A stretch of DNA of 64,000 nucleotides from contig CM059623.1 of the NCBI GenBank assembly GCA_030435675.1, forward strand, positions 15,956,205 through 16,020,204, read 5' to 3'. Positions 1-10,961 of the stretch are shown here, one piece after another (positions within the stretch are counted from its first letter, which is position 1; every line of letters begins with the position of its first letter). Source of the stretch: Steinernema hermaphroditum (lineage: Eukaryota; Nematoda; Chromadorea; Rhabditida; Steinernematidae). The position numbers and the translations under genes are program-made. The notes beneath the pieces are model-generated. The model saw only the letters and a program-made list of their open reading frames with translations. It had not been told where the DNA came from and made no database searches.

Positions 1-23
1 CACAGAAAACAACCGGATTGCAG

Positions 24-256
24 GCGATTTAATGTTGGTTTTGATGCGATTTAGCTTTGCTTTTAAAGAAGGAATTTTGGCATTGGAGCACCGTAGCTTT
101 TCAATAAATCGATTCCGTTTGAAACTGCGTTGTCACGATGTCTTGCCAAAATTGGATAAAAGTGAAAGTTCTATGGCTCCGGTTATGTTTGCTCACTTTA
201 CGGTTAGCGAAGCTTTTTCATCGTTTATGGAAGAGCATAAATATTTTATAGATTAG
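24..256 (+). CDS. possible terminal exon of an unknown gene entering from the left
   Basis: An acceptor-like TTGCAG ends at base 23. From there one frame (phase 2) stays open for 76 codons to a TAG ending at 256, giving a basic peptide ending MEEHKYFID. I do not recognise a family. The only support is the acceptor plus the open frame at the window edge; it could equally be non-coding. The upstream exons would lie outside the window. Confidence 0.22.
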
Positions 257-977
257 TGGTGGCAGTAAACATCATTTTTATCGGGCAAGCAAGATTTCTT
301 GCCGTGGTATCATTCAGCATACTAGCGGTACTGTACGTAGAAATTGTCTATTGTTTCATACCATCTTCATACCATCGTTTCACATCTTTATTGTTCATAC
401 CATCGACCACAGATAGGTTTTTTTACGCACGGGAAATAATAGAACGGATGCAGTGAGAGAATGATACCTGACAACTTTTCCAAAAACTCCTACAGATACG
501 GAAATGCTAAAGTACTGGACTGTACAAGATAGTTGAATAGAGATGACCCGTGATGACCCGTTTCGAAAATTCGTTTGGTTGTTCATTTTTTCTAACGAAT
601 CCTCAACAATGCCATAAGAAACTGTCGCTTCGTGTGATACGCCTTGCAGAAGAAAGAAACACAGCCAAATTCGGTATGGTGAATAAGCGAAGGTCTTCAG
701 AACTATAATTTTGAATAGACATTTGTTTTGGTACGTAGAGGCGTCATGTATAGAGGGAATCGTCCATTCAAATGCATCCTCTCAATACTTAGAGGGTTTC
801 TAATTTCACTGCTAAAAATCAGTTTTTCTGGTTTCGTATGGATCCGTCCTTGCTAAGATGTGTTATCATTTGTCAGACTTCCATCGCAACAACTGCCTCA
901 CTATTCCCTTTATTGCATTCTAGTTTTTACCGTTTACCTTAATTCATACTTCCTTGTTGATATTCACCGTTTTTCAG
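257..977. other. AT-rich non-coding stretch
   Basis: I see no supported exon here. A run of short near-repeats (CATACCATC-type) lies at about 357-405. The stretch is either intergenic or the intron before the first visible exon of the coiled-coil gene, whose acceptor (TTTTTCAG) ends at 977. Confidence 0.4.
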
Positions 978-3900
978 AAGCCGAGGCCAAAGCAAAAGCC
1001 GAAGCGGCGATCGCCCTCGAAAAACTAAAAGCGGAACGTCTCCGAAAGGCTATCGACTATGGCGACGCCATGGTGCTGCTGTACAAGCGTGAATATGACG
1101 GAAAGCGGAAAGTCGGCGAGGAAAATGTCAAGCTCGGCCAACAAATAGGTGCGTAATATACATTGTACAATTGTATGTATACATGATGTGTGTCTTAGAT
1201 AGCCTCCGACGCGAAATGGGCGACCAGCAGGAAGACGCGACGCTGAGGGAACAACGCCGTAAGTGATCGAATTAGGTTACAAAAAGGTGCCACCGGGCTA
1301 ATGTGACACGTTTTTGCCATCCGATCCTTATCGCTATAGCCTCTTTTGGGTTTGGGTTTAATGGTCTCTCCCTCTTATCTCCTTTTGTGCGTTGCGCCCC
1401 GCCTTCGCGCGCTCCCCCTAACATCCCCGCCGCTCCCTCGTCAGTCACTTATGATCATCGTCGTAAACTTGCGACGATGATGCTCATCAACACGGATCCG
1501 TCGATGACGTCTTCCGGGAAGAAGCTCCGCATGGGCTCCACGTCGGCGGTGGTCATCTGCGCCTCGTTGATCGCCGTCTGCTCGGCCCTCTGTCTTATCT
1601 CCGACTGCGGCGAACAGTCCCGACCCTTCCAGAACCGATGGCTTCCAGTCAATATCTGCATCTATATTCTGGGCTTCATTCCGCTAATCGGACTCTTCAT
1701 TGCAGTCTCCAAATCGTACGAGGAACGCATTCGCGAAATCCTACGGAATCATGAAGCGGAGGTGAGTTTTTTAGCTTTGGTGGTGCTTTGCTCTCATGTG
1801 ATACGCGTGATAAGGTCGGCGGTGGCTGTCGTGATTAAGGCGAAAAAATGGTTAGTGGTCGTCGGCGATGAGGGAAATTGATGCGTTAGGCAGTGATCGT
1901 TTTTGTTATTTCACGTGACTTGAAAGCACCTGATAGCGTTCGCGACAAACAGAAAATAAACAATACGAATGTGGGAGCTTTGGGTGTCAGTTTGTCCATT
2001 GCAAGGGGTATATATTCGGTGTTTGTGGAAGACCATAACTGAGCAAAGCCATCCCCTAAAGGGCCTTTATGAGTACCCTGTGCGATTCTCTAAGAGACTG
2101 TAACTGAGCAAAGTCAACACCTAAAAGGCTTTATGGGAGGCTTAGTCTCCTATGGAATGCTCCTTGCAAGGGGCAAACGATCCGTTCGGTGTTCGTGGGA
2201 GACTGTAACTGAGCAAAGTCAACCCCTAAGACGCTTTATATGAGCGCCTTGTGCCATTCTCTAAAAGAGGGTGTGCATTATAAAAGAGGGTGTACACCTA
2301 AATTCCTAAATTAAGTTCCTAAATAAAACACTTAAATTCTCGATGGTCAGATACAGTGAATTACAAAGGTACGCGCTTTCAAAATGCCTCCAGAAGATGA
2401 TACATTTTGTGACATCTTCTAATCTGAATAAGTTGAAACACTCAGCCACAGAATTAATCAGTATATCTTTAACTCGCCGCGCTGATTGCTGATTAGTGTA
2501 AAGCATTGCTATGAATGTGGGCTGGGTTCGTGAACCAGTCAATTTGGGGTCCAAACGAACGGTGAACTATAATACCACGAACGATCTTTCTTTTGGACTA
2601 AATTTGCTCGTAACGATCGACGTAATAGTGTAGCTGGCCTCTTATGTTCTCTCAACAGTTCTCTCGTTTGATCTGTGTCTCACAGAGCCTTGTTTGCCGC
2701 GCACGTCCTTGAATCTCTGAGACCTCTTCAATCGCTCACGCGCGTATTTGCATAAACACCATTCGGAGAACCGTTAAGTTTGGCGCATAATTGGGGTTAG
2801 CGCACCTGTGTAATGGATCATCGATGCTGGTGGCAGCATCGTCTATGACACAGTTGCAAACTTCGGATATTCAAATGATTCGATTTCAATTATCGCAACA
2901 CCTTCTGTTTCGCGCGCATGACTACGTTTTTACGATGGGGGGTCAGTGCTATCACGCGCGGGCATCGCCGACCAGCCGACGCTTATCAACGTTCGCGTAT
3001 CTCGAAATTTCACCAGAAGACAAAAAGATGTTGTTCCTTTATTTAGGAGGAGCGCTGGCAGGAAGAGACCGCCAAGATTCACCGACAACATCAGCTCAAG
3101 TGCGCGGAGTTAGATGGGAAACTGGCGGACGCCAGCGAACAGGCGGAGCGCCTCAAGAGGGACAAGAGACGTTTGGAGGCGACGCTGGCCGAAGATGAAC
3201 ACACCAAGATTAAGGTGACTTTCGATTTTGATACGTACTCAGATACTATTATGGGTTGGGTATTCTAATGATACCCTTTACATTTGAACGGTTCTATGCT
3301 GCCTTAAGTTCTAATTTAGCCGCCGTCTTAAACGATATGATCTCTGTGATCATTGGAACCAGACCGATATCAGAAAAGCCAAGTAGAGCAGATAGCCTGA
3401 AGAATTATCTGGGTTTCATAATGACATCTCTGTCGATCAGTCTAAAGGATACCAAAGCCTAGAGTAAGGATCAGTAATGGGTCTCGCTCGAAATTTCGCC
3501 GAGTCCGGTCTCGATTTCGAAATCTCGGTCCAAAATCGCAAAATTTCGATGCCCAAAACCCATCAGTGCTTAACAACGATGTCCAGCTCCAGCCTTCATT
3601 TCCGTTTCCATATCAGTGAAATTGATCATATCACCAAGCTGTCATCTAAACGACAAGTCCACCTGGGTGGTGTCTCTTATCTGCAGGCTGTCCATACCTT
3701 CTTTTCATATCTTTTTTCACTGCAATGGCAATCATTTCAATCTTCTGACAACGCCGATAGTGATAGCACATAACCATTTCAGACCCTTTCCGCCGAAATC
3801 CAAAGCCTGAACATGGCGCTCGAAATGAAATCGGAAGAGATGAAGGACATGCGTCAAAAGAACGCCGCCCTCCTTCTTCGAGTGGAGGAGATCCCATGCA

Positions 3901-4370
3901 AGGAACAAGAAATCCAGAAGCTGAAATACAAAGTGAAGGAGAGTCAGCAGGAGATTCATCGACTCCGTGAAACGGAGAAGACCCTAACCACACAATACGA
4001 AGACCTCCAAAGGTCCGCGCGTAAATTCGTCGCGAAGACCGAAGAGATCGCCAAAGAAAACGATCTACTCCGATACCAAATGGAAGAGAGTATGACGCAG
4101 AGTCCAAGTCCATGCTCCAAGAGCTTGCACATGGACACGCCAGTTCGGTTCCGTGGCATCAAACCCGGCACTATGTCGGCTACGCTTCCCGCTCGTGTCA
4201 CGCAGTCGACCTACGGAGACCTGGACGGCTACGACGAGCTGAACCGCAGCGTTATCTCGATGTACCAACAAAGGGGACGTCCACAGAGCTGTAACGTGGA
4301 CACGATCTACGCGCCTGAAGGCACTTACACCGGAGATGTTCTCGATGAGGACTGTGACACTCAAAAGTAA
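978..4370 (+). CDS. coiled-coil protein with ATIP/MTUS1-like C-terminus (5' end outside the visible exons)
   Basis: Exons that splice in one frame: 978-1148, 1199-1258, 1706-1761, 3047-3214, 3783-4370 (stop 4368-4370). The first visible exon starts in phase, so the long isoform begins further left. The product is charged coiled coil almost throughout (AEAKAKAEAAIALEKLKAE; EERIREILRNHEAE). It is followed by a stretch at 3804-4080 (SLNMALEMKSEEMKD ... IAKENDLLRYQMEE) that matches, from memory, the conserved C-terminal coiled coil of MTUS1/ATIP microtubule-associated proteins, including the final 'N-ELL-W/Y' block. A 95-residue unstructured tail follows. A poly(A) signal AATAAA is at 4521. The likely role is microtubule or Golgi-membrane associated scaffolding, inferred from the family. 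Bicaudal-like or golgin coiled coils are the main alternatives. Confidence 0.6.
1477..1761 (+). CDS. alternative first exon encoding two transmembrane helices for the ATIP-like gene
   Basis: An ATG at 1477 opens a frame that runs directly into the shared exon (1706-1761) and ends at the same GTGAGT donor (1762). It encodes MMLINTDPSMTSSGKKL, a hydrophobic helix (SAVVICASLIAVCSALCL), a short loop with Cys and Pro, and a second helix (VNICIYILGFIPLIGLFIA). It then joins SKSYEERIREIL, the coiled coil. Inside it, the acceptor TTCATTGCAG ending at 1705 lets the long isoform enter the same frame. So two isoforms are predicted: a soluble long form and a membrane-anchored 346-residue form (95+56+195). 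The frame agreement and dual use of 1705 are seen in the sequence; the separate promoter is inferred. Confidence 0.55.
1996..2275. repeat. tandem minisatellite-like repeat in the intron of the ATIP-like gene
   Basis: The core phrase AACTGAGCAAAG followed by CCTAAAAGGCTTTATG-like sequence recurs at about 2037, 2102 and 2212. A longer unit containing TTGCAAGGGGCA and CGGTGTTYGTGG precedes two of the copies, at about 1998 and 2165. The copies have diverged by several percent. No coding potential is seen. Confidence 0.6.
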
Positions 4371-4599
4371 TCTTTTTTGAGCATAGGAGCACATATAAAG
4401 ACCGATTTCAGATGCATGGTGAACGTCACCGACTCTGGAATTGGCCTCTCGCATCATTAGGCTTCTCCTGCCGACGCTTTTCAACAACATAAAGATCTCT
4501 CTTTTGTAAATTGTAGACTAAATAAAGTATTTTCCGCCGTATATTATCGAACGGTTTCCTGAATCAGACGGTGATGATCTTCGATATCGTTATGCACCT

Positions 4600-4775
4600 T
4601 GCAGGGGGTCAAGCCACTCGGAAGTCCACGAAACCGATGGAGTGATCACTTCTCTAGAAACTAGGCAGTAAAAGATGGCGACGCCGAACGCATCAAGAAG
4701 CAAGGCAGCGGTGCCTAAATTTGGGTGCGAAAACGTGTAAATGTCAGCTATCGCAAATAAATTCTTAAATTCGTA
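4600..4775 (+). mobile_element. 3' tail of a decayed RTE-like non-LTR retrotransposon, copy A
   Basis: The stretch resembles 61780-61955 almost end to end, from GATGGAGTGATSACTTCTC to CGCAAATAAATTCKTAAATTCG. One frame reads GSPRNRWSDHFSRN before a stop, like the basic C-terminal tail (GRP-RWxDDF) of RTE-type endonuclease/reverse transcriptase proteins. It has in-frame stops and is only a fragment. It abuts a DNA-transposon end at 4778. Confidence 0.5.
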
Positions 4776-4777
4776 TA

Positions 4778-5150
4778 CAGGGTGTTCAGAAAGTTCTGTG
4801 AAATGAAAAATGGGATTTTCATCAAAGAAAACGCATATAATTCTGGCAACACCTACATTACCTAATTCAACACGCCAAATTACATATAAATGGCCCGAAA
4901 ATCACTCGAACAGGCCACCTTTTGCATCGATACAGGACTGAACACGCTTCTTGAAAACTAGCCTAAGGCACACCAGGGTTTCCAGAGTAACTTCTTCCCA
5001 GCGATGCTCTAAAGCACTCGTTTGCAAGAAAGAAAACGCAGTTTTGCATTTCATCGGATTCAGAACAGGCTAGACGGCCTTGGTCCATATCCAGCGTGTG
5101 GTTCAAGAAATGCCGTCGTTGATTTCGATCCGTCGTAATCATCAGAACGA
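4778..5150 (-). mobile_element. decayed mariner/IS630-type DNA transposon, 3' end
   Basis: The segment begins with a CAGGGTGTTCAGAAAGTTCTG end, typical in form of a mariner-like terminal inverted repeat. On the minus strand one frame reads W-T-K-A-V-stop-P-V-LNPM, then AFSFLQTSALEHRWEEVTL, and ends IDAKGGLFE before a stop at 4902-4904. This fits the WPP-SPDLNPMD region and C-terminus of a Tc1/mariner-superfamily transposase with at least one in-frame stop. I did not find the opposite terminal repeat, so it is a truncated relic. Confidence 0.45.
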
Positions 5151-5644
5151 CACGACAAACAACGATTCGGATCGATTCGGAATTCCGGTCGTGACCTGTG
5201 CCATTTAATCGAAGAACTGGACGCTGGAGTTCACCTTTTTGCAAAAGCCGAGGAGAAGTGATTCTTTCCTAAAAGGTGAAAGCACGTTCCCTTTCAAAAG
5301 GCCAAGGTAAAACCTTTTTTAGTTTATGAACACAGATCGGTCTTTTGTTTGTGCTGGTTTGGCTTGCATCGCATAATCCGTTGATCCGAGGCTATAAATT
5401 CGGCAAAACTTACATTTTCATTTTTCACACTTGTTTTAAACCTCTCAATTCTTTAGGTGCGTATTGTATTTATATTGTTCCCGCCTCACCGTTGTTTATT
5501 GTCGTTTATGTACCTACACCTAAATCTCGGCAGGATCTCGTATTATTGATCGGTGCCCACTGTAGTACGATTTCGCACTTTATCGACGAAGTGTGATCTA
5601 ACGACATCAGTGAAACGGCACCACAGTGATCTCATCATCCCGCC

Positions 5645-6625
5645 ATGGATACCGTTCGCTACGAGTTTGTTGAAGCCGTCGTTGCTCTCTTTGGTCGAGA
5701 CACGCTGTTCCCTCCGGACGAACGGCCTCTGATCGACAAAATCAACAACACCGTCTGGAAGGACGCCATCCAGCTGCACTCCCTCAGCCGCAGGTACTAT
5801 GAACTTCATATCCAGGAGATTGGCGATCGATACAAAGTTTCGTTTCTTCGATCGTTCGACAACGAATGGGCGACCTTCAGAGAAGTACAGCGGGTGGATC
5901 GCCGTTGGCTTCGCTTTGAGGCAATCAAGCCAACTGAATATAGCGCTACCGAAGCCGTTTGGATGGAAAGAGAGAAACTGGAGGAGTTGCTCACGCCTCA
6001 GTTTGTCGATGTCAGCACTCCGTTGTTCCCCGATGGTCCCAACACGCCTGCCACGTCCACCGAAGCGATGCTACGCTGGATTGAGGAAGGCCTAATGGAG
6101 CAGGTGAATTTTGCTACAATCAAATTCGACTACTATGGCAAAACAGTCGAAGACTTCGTCAAGCACCAAATCGAGAATAACCCGGTCCTGTGGAAGGTTA
6201 ACGTTTCGTGCAGGCTCAAAGGTTTCACTTGGCCTGACACCATTCTACCGTATCTCAAAAAGTTCGTTCTGCAAGCCGGAATCAAGAGACATGTCTTCTT
6301 TGGACGCCTCAAGGTTGGAACGGAATTCCTCAACGAAGTGCTCGACTTCTGGCAAGTAAACGAAGGATACCAGTGCTACTTGTGCTACGAAATAACACGC
6401 GGTGACCAAATGACGCCTGTCGGCTTTGATACCTCGCTGGAGACAACGTCTAAGCGCTGGCATCTCACCTGCTATAAGCACAAGACTCGCCAGGTAGCGC
6501 TCCGGTTTAAGCGAAACGAGAACCGCCGATCTTTCGATCTTCACAATATTTGTGACTCTAAGCGCTGCAAGACATGCCCGCGTTTATGGAAAAAGACCGA
6601 AATGGGCGATGCGGTGGAAGTATGA
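5645..6625 (+). CDS. single-exon nematode orphan protein with a possible Zn-binding C-terminus
   Basis: An uninterrupted 326-residue frame with good coding character starts MDTVRYEFVEAVVALFGRD and has a poly(A) signal AATAAA at about 6727. I see no signal peptide or transmembrane helix. The N-terminal two thirds (to about residue 230) is an alpha/beta-looking domain I cannot name. The C-terminal 90 residues carry CYLC, then WHLTC about 26 residues later, then CYKHK and CDSKRCKTC. This is a C-x2-C ... H-x2-C ... C-x4-C-x2-C arrangement that could hold one or two zinc ions. Single-exon, lineage-specific genes of this size are common in nematode multigene families. Function unknown. Confidence 0.75.
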   Translation: MDTVRYEFVEAVVALFGRDTLFPPDERPLIDKINNTVWKDAIQLHSLSRRYYELHIQEIGDRYKVSFLRSFDNEWATFREVQRVDRRWLRFEAIKPTEYSATEAVWMEREKLEELLTPQFVDVSTPLFPDGPNTPATSTEAMLRWIEEGLMEQVNFATIKFDYYGKTVEDFVKHQIENNPVLWKVNVSCRLKGFTWPDTILPYLKKFVLQAGIKRHVFFGRLKVGTEFLNEVLDFWQVNEGYQCYLCYEITRGDQMTPVGFDTSLETTSKRWHLTCYKHKTRQVALRFKRNENRRSFDLHNICDSKRCKTCPRLWKKTEMGDAVEV

Positions 6626-6779
6626 AGCAATTAAGCTACCGACGTTAATCTACCATTAAGCTGCCAAGCCGATAACGTTCAATGTCATCCATGTAATTTG
6701 TTGTGCATAATGTTCGTTCCTAATTGAAATAAATTGCTGATTTCCAATGCGTTCTATTTGTGGGGAATAATTAACATTA

Positions 6780-7830
6780 CATCGAGCGCCATCTGCTACA
6801 GATCGTCTAGTGGGACACGTCATTGGTGGTCATCATTCTACGATCTTCGTCGCCTATTTCTCAGGCGTTTCACGAGAGATCTTCCAGGCGACGCTGGCTG
6901 GTCGCCGGCTTTCTTGGTGCATCCTTCGTTCACGTTTCGCATCGACAGCAGTACGAATTGCTTAAACAATCCTCTTTTCCACCGCAGCAACACTGAAGGA
7001 AACGCTAAGACCTCTTGGCACTTGCGGAAGACGTTGCAGCCATTGCTGATTCTTCGTCCCAGTTCTTTAAGTGGTTTTTTGGCGCATTCAATTTCGAATC
7101 CAAAGCACACGAAGGCCTCAACTTGTTTCAGGGCATTTCCTTCGGATCTCTTCGACGAAACGGGAAAGTCGCGTACGACTGTGCGGCATTCTTTGAATTC
7201 GATTTAAGTTGTTAGTTTTTTTTTCGTCTGTGGACAAAAGAATAAAAAGAAGCCGTCAGAAAAGAGGAATTGTCATCAATGTTTGACTATGACAGGGATA
7301 ACTGAAATCGTCCTCACCCGGCGTCGAACCCGTGTCGAGCATTTGCTAAACGAATGACATGGCGCTGCGTTATTGAAGCACTGGTGATATATGTGTCTTT
7401 TTTCGCAGACTTATTCCAGGGCATTTCCGTTCAGGAAAATCGTCGCTTTCGGCATGATCTCCGTCTTCTCTGCGTTGATCTTAAGGCCACTTCGAATGGA
7501 CTCTTCGTTGAGTTTTATCGGCCAACATTTGTAGCTCTCCTCGTGAAGTATCAACAAAAGCCATATCTTCTACAAACCGAAGTTTCTCACTATTGATATT
7601 CAGTCCGTAGTCCAACCAATCATGTTCGCGGAAAACTTGCTCAAGCGTCTCACTTAAAAAACCTCGTTCTTAGGACGTCTCCCTGCCGTAGCCCTCGTCT
7701 TCTCTAATGTGGATATGGCACGCGGCTTCATTTTGGACCTTTCGGAGGAGGGCGACGATTTGCCACTTCCAGGGAATTACCGTTACTGATTTCGTGCTGT
7801 TTGATCGAACCTGGTGGGGTCTGAAATCGA
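6780..7830 (-). mobile_element. decayed RTE-like reverse transcriptase fragment, interrupted by a later insertion
   Basis: Reading the minus strand from 7700 downward, and allowing frameshifts and stops, one finds LRQGDV, then EKLRFVEDMAFVDTS in the place of the catalytic FADD box. Next come GLKINAEKTEIM and FLNGNAL. After an insert (7141-7416), the frame resumes with NALKQVEAFVCFGFEIE and KELGRRISNGCNVFRK. Order and spacing match the palm and thumb of RTE/CR1-type reverse transcriptases from memory. The catalytic FADD is degenerate (FVED) and stops are frequent, so this is a dead copy. Confidence 0.6.
7129..7428 (-). mobile_element. 276-bp retroposed insert with 12-bp target duplication and a tRNA-like head
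   Basis: CAGGGCATTTCC occurs exactly at 7129-7140 and at 7417-7428. On the minus strand both encode the same reverse-transcriptase residues (GNAL), and the RT frame continues correctly if one copy plus the intervening 276 bp are removed. That is the pattern of a target-site duplication. The insert contains, on the minus strand at 7311-7383, GCGCCATG, CATTCGTTTAGCAAATG and GGGTTCGACGCC, resembling D-arm, anticodon arm and B-box of a tRNA. I read this as a tRNA-derived SINE or tRNA retropseudogene. Confidence 0.5.
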
Positions 7831-8458
7831 GTTCTCTGTGCCTTTAATGTGTCTCGGAGTTGCACTCTTGTCCCTTTTTATATGATTCTACATTTTTAAA
7901 CAGAGACGTGATTAAAAAGGGAGGGGAAATAGAGAGACAGACCTACCTGGGTGATCAGCTGCCCGCCGACTGCCTTTTTGGGTGTCCGGTGTTGGCTTCG
8001 AGGCTTCGAGGAATAGTGACGCTACCGTAATCCGGGTGGCAGCCTGATGGGTCAACAGCTGAAGAGAGATCGGCGGTGGCGGCAGAGTCCATGACTATCC
8101 GCGCTGGCGGGAGGGTTCCGACACTACAGAAAATGTCGATGCGCGTATGTTTTGTGTACAGCTTTCTGGCTACAACTCGTGTACTGGTCATACATGAAAC
8201 GCCTTTCGAAACTTGCACTGTGCCCCGGAAGTCCTCTTCCTGTATTAGAGCACTTCAAAGTACAAAGTTTTCTGCCCACTTACATCACCATCCTCTCTCG
8301 GTGTCATCTTCTAATCAGCAGTTGAAAATTCCCACGCGGAAGGTATAGACAGGAACGGTTTCGTACTTTATACTCTCGAAGCATCGATGGGAACACCCTC
8401 CCTTCTTATCAGTGGTCGGCACTCCGGAAGCCGTGCACTTTACCCTGCCGAGTATCAA

Positions 8459-8488
8459 GTGTACCTTTGACCCTACCATCTATATAAA
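8459..8488 (+). promoter_or_regulatory. core promoter of lipase 1: DR1 nuclear-receptor-type site plus TATA box
   Basis: GTGTACCTTTGACCC at 8459-8473 is, on the other strand, GGGTCAAAGGTACAC, close to an HNF4-type DR1. TATATAAA follows at 8481-8488, 64 bases before the ATG at 8552. The same 15 bases sit at nearly the same distance from a TATA-like box in front of the paralogous lipase at 12 kb. Confidence 0.6.
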
Positions 8489-8551
8489 CCAGCGGCACGA
8501 AGGTTTATCAAGGCACAGTTTCTGTGTACAGCTCCTTCGCTCTCCCTAACA

Positions 8552-9571
8552 ATGAGACTTCTTCTCTTCGCCGCCCTTCTCGGCTCCGTTCTTTCCCTGG
8601 CCATCAGAAAGGACGTCGGCGGCTATAGTGATGAGTTCGCCCGCTACAAGATGCTCTCCTTCGCGGCCGCTGCCTATTCTGATGATCCGAATCTCTGCAT
8701 GAAGTCGGCATATCCTAACACAGGAAACAACAATACGGTACGGATCTCTGTCGTCTAGATCCTCGACATCCTTGATATTCAGGTGTATTTTGTGCGTGAA
8801 GAGCAATGCGACGACAAAAAAGATGACACCTGCAAGGGGTTCACCGCCATCTCCCACACCGACAAGGCCATCATCATCTCCTTCCGCGGCACCCAGTCTT
8901 TCCTCCAGATCATCCAAGAAGGGATCGACACCATCACCAAGCCAGAGAGGTTCAGCGCTGGTGGATACGTCAGCGGCTACTTCTACAACGCCTACAAGGC
9001 GGTGTGGTACGGTGGATTGAAGAACGACTTCTTGAGTCTGAGAAATCGCTATCCCGACTATGAGTTGTGGCTGACCGGCCACTCCCTCGGAGGCGCCATG
9101 GCCAGTCTTGCCGCGGCGGAACTCGCCTATATGGGTTTCGTGGACACCCAGCACCTGAAGCTCGTCACCTTCGGCCAGCCTCGCGTCGGCGACAAAGTCT
9201 ACGCAGCTGCCCATGACGCTCTGGTGAGCCTGCGCCCTCTGTTATCCCGTTTTCATTCCTATCTTCAGGTTCCCTACTCCTACCGAGTCGTTCACAACCG
9301 CGATTTGATCGCCCAGAACCCTCCTCGGAACCTTCCCGACCATGGACTCCTCGACGGCTATGTCCACCACAAAGCCGAGGTGTTCTATCCGAACAAGATG
9401 CGTGTCGACGACAGCTTCATCGTCTGCAACGAGGAAGACGAAGATAACAAATGCAGCGATGGGCAATGGTTTACCCTCTCCATTCCCGACCACTTCCACT
9501 ACTTCGAAGATCACGAGTCGATCCTCGACTATGGAATTGATGGATGTCCCCGTAGCATGGTCTCGAAGTAG
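8552..9571 (+). CDS. secreted class 3 lipase 1
   Basis: Exons 8552-8737, 8783-9223 and 9269-9571 give 309 residues; both introns are about 45 bp. A signal peptide (MRLLLFAALLGSVLSLA) is followed by the short N-terminal segment typical of nematode class 3 lipases (YSDEFARYKMLSFAAAAYSD). The fold markers are IISFRGT (oxyanion hole region), LTGHSLGGAM with the nucleophile Ser, TFGQPRVGD, and NRDLIAQNPP, where the catalytic Asp is expected. DHFHYF near the C-terminus supplies the His. It should hydrolyse acyl ester bonds of glycerolipids outside the cell or in the gut lumen. The second intron is a multiple of three without a stop, so retention would add 15 residues. Poly(A) AATAAA is near 9638. 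It is convergent with its paralogue at 10962-12031. Confidence 0.9.
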
Positions 9572-10961
9572 TAGCTCGTTTATGTCTATAATCAGTCGTG
9601 ATTAGCAAATTCAGTATGTATCGTATACATAATGTACAATAAATGTATATATCCGTTCATCTATAAGAATACTATGGTAAAATGGTGACAAGAGAAAGTT
9701 CTTTCCTGTAGCAATCTGAACAACGTTATGAGGTCGCTTTCTCTGTTGGCGACTCAACACCATAGAGCAGTTTTTGCCCTTCAATTTCGACGCATATCAG
9801 ACCACAAAACGGCCACTTTAGTGTAGTGCTGTGACAATCAGTGAATCATTTTAGACGTCATCTACGCTCGTATGGAATATGCCAAGATGGATGGTAGTTT
9901 TAAGGTTTTCCGTTGGATATTTCCCGCCACCCAGTTCTGTTAGCTCATAAAATATGGGACCGTTTAATAAAATCAAGTTTCTGTTGAAATGCTCCGGGGG
10001 CAGGATCGCTGTTGGTGACAGCGACCTGTGAAAGAGAATGGTGTTCAGAATTCGGGTTGCTATTACTCTAGTTCTAGTTATTTTAATTATCCGAAGCCGT
10101 ATTCATGTGTGCGTTTTGTGCCCATATTCCCCGAAAGAAGACTATTTTTCGAAGACCTGTTTACATGATGAACACAAAATGAGATAAGGCCGACCAAATG
10201 GCCCCAAAGAGTGGAGTACATTTTGAGCTGTAGCCCAATAGGATCCAAAGTTAAAGGGTTATGGATAAAAAAGTCCTTTAAAACTTCTGAAAATTTGTGT
10301 CTCCCTGTTTTCGGTGACGCTCAACACGAAGGTAAAGTTGGTTTCCCAAAAGACCAAGTAGTTTCCAAGAAACAGTCAAAAATAGACAAAAAAACGTCGT
10401 GCAAACTTTGCCTTCCAGAGTAAGGCAGAGTTCGCCGTTTGTTCCGAAAACCTTTCATTCCCTTCTTTTAGAGGTTGCCCAACATCGTGCCGAAATCAGT
10501 TTCTCGGAAGACGTGATAGTTTCCGAGAAATAAGACTTAGGGCGCAGAATGGACTTAACTGTCTAATTGTCGCCGGTCCCGTCACGAATTCCATGGCGGA
10601 CATGACCGTAGTTCCCGCGTTTTCTACACACTTATCCAATCGAAGCGAGGCTGGGCTCATTCGATGCGCCAGAAGCTGCTGAGTAAAATACTGGCATGAC
10701 TATGACAATGTTAAGTTTTCCAACGAAACGTATCCTCCCTACGTAGTATCAAATAACAAACGAAAACTAAGCGAAGAGTGGAAAATAACATTGCGAACAC
10801 GTTAAATCGTGAAAGATGCCGTGTTATGTTTCTGTTTCTCTCATACCTGAAGATCTTCTTTTACAATTTTGTATTTGAGCAACTCAAATAGGAACGGCTT
10901 TATGTGAATAAGCCCAGCTCAGTCCAATATGTACAAATAAATAAACTTTTATTGCTTCAGA
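9572..10961. other. intergenic DNA between convergent lipases
   Basis: No supported gene. It holds the 3' ends and poly(A) signals of both lipases and otherwise only short fragments of open frame. Confidence 0.5.

Noticed and set aside
3646..4490. Minus-strand frames opposite the last exon of the ATIP-like gene
   Set aside because: Shadows of a coiled-coil exon with good splice and family support.
4963..5244. 93-codon minus frame taken as a gene
   Set aside because: The transposase-like reading lies in another frame of the same strand, so this frame is an out-of-frame shadow of a transposon relic.
8546..9214. 222-codon minus-strand frame opposite lipase 1
   Set aside because: It is the antisense shadow of a lipase exon with clear domain motifs; Val/Gly/Asp-rich composition and no domain of its own.
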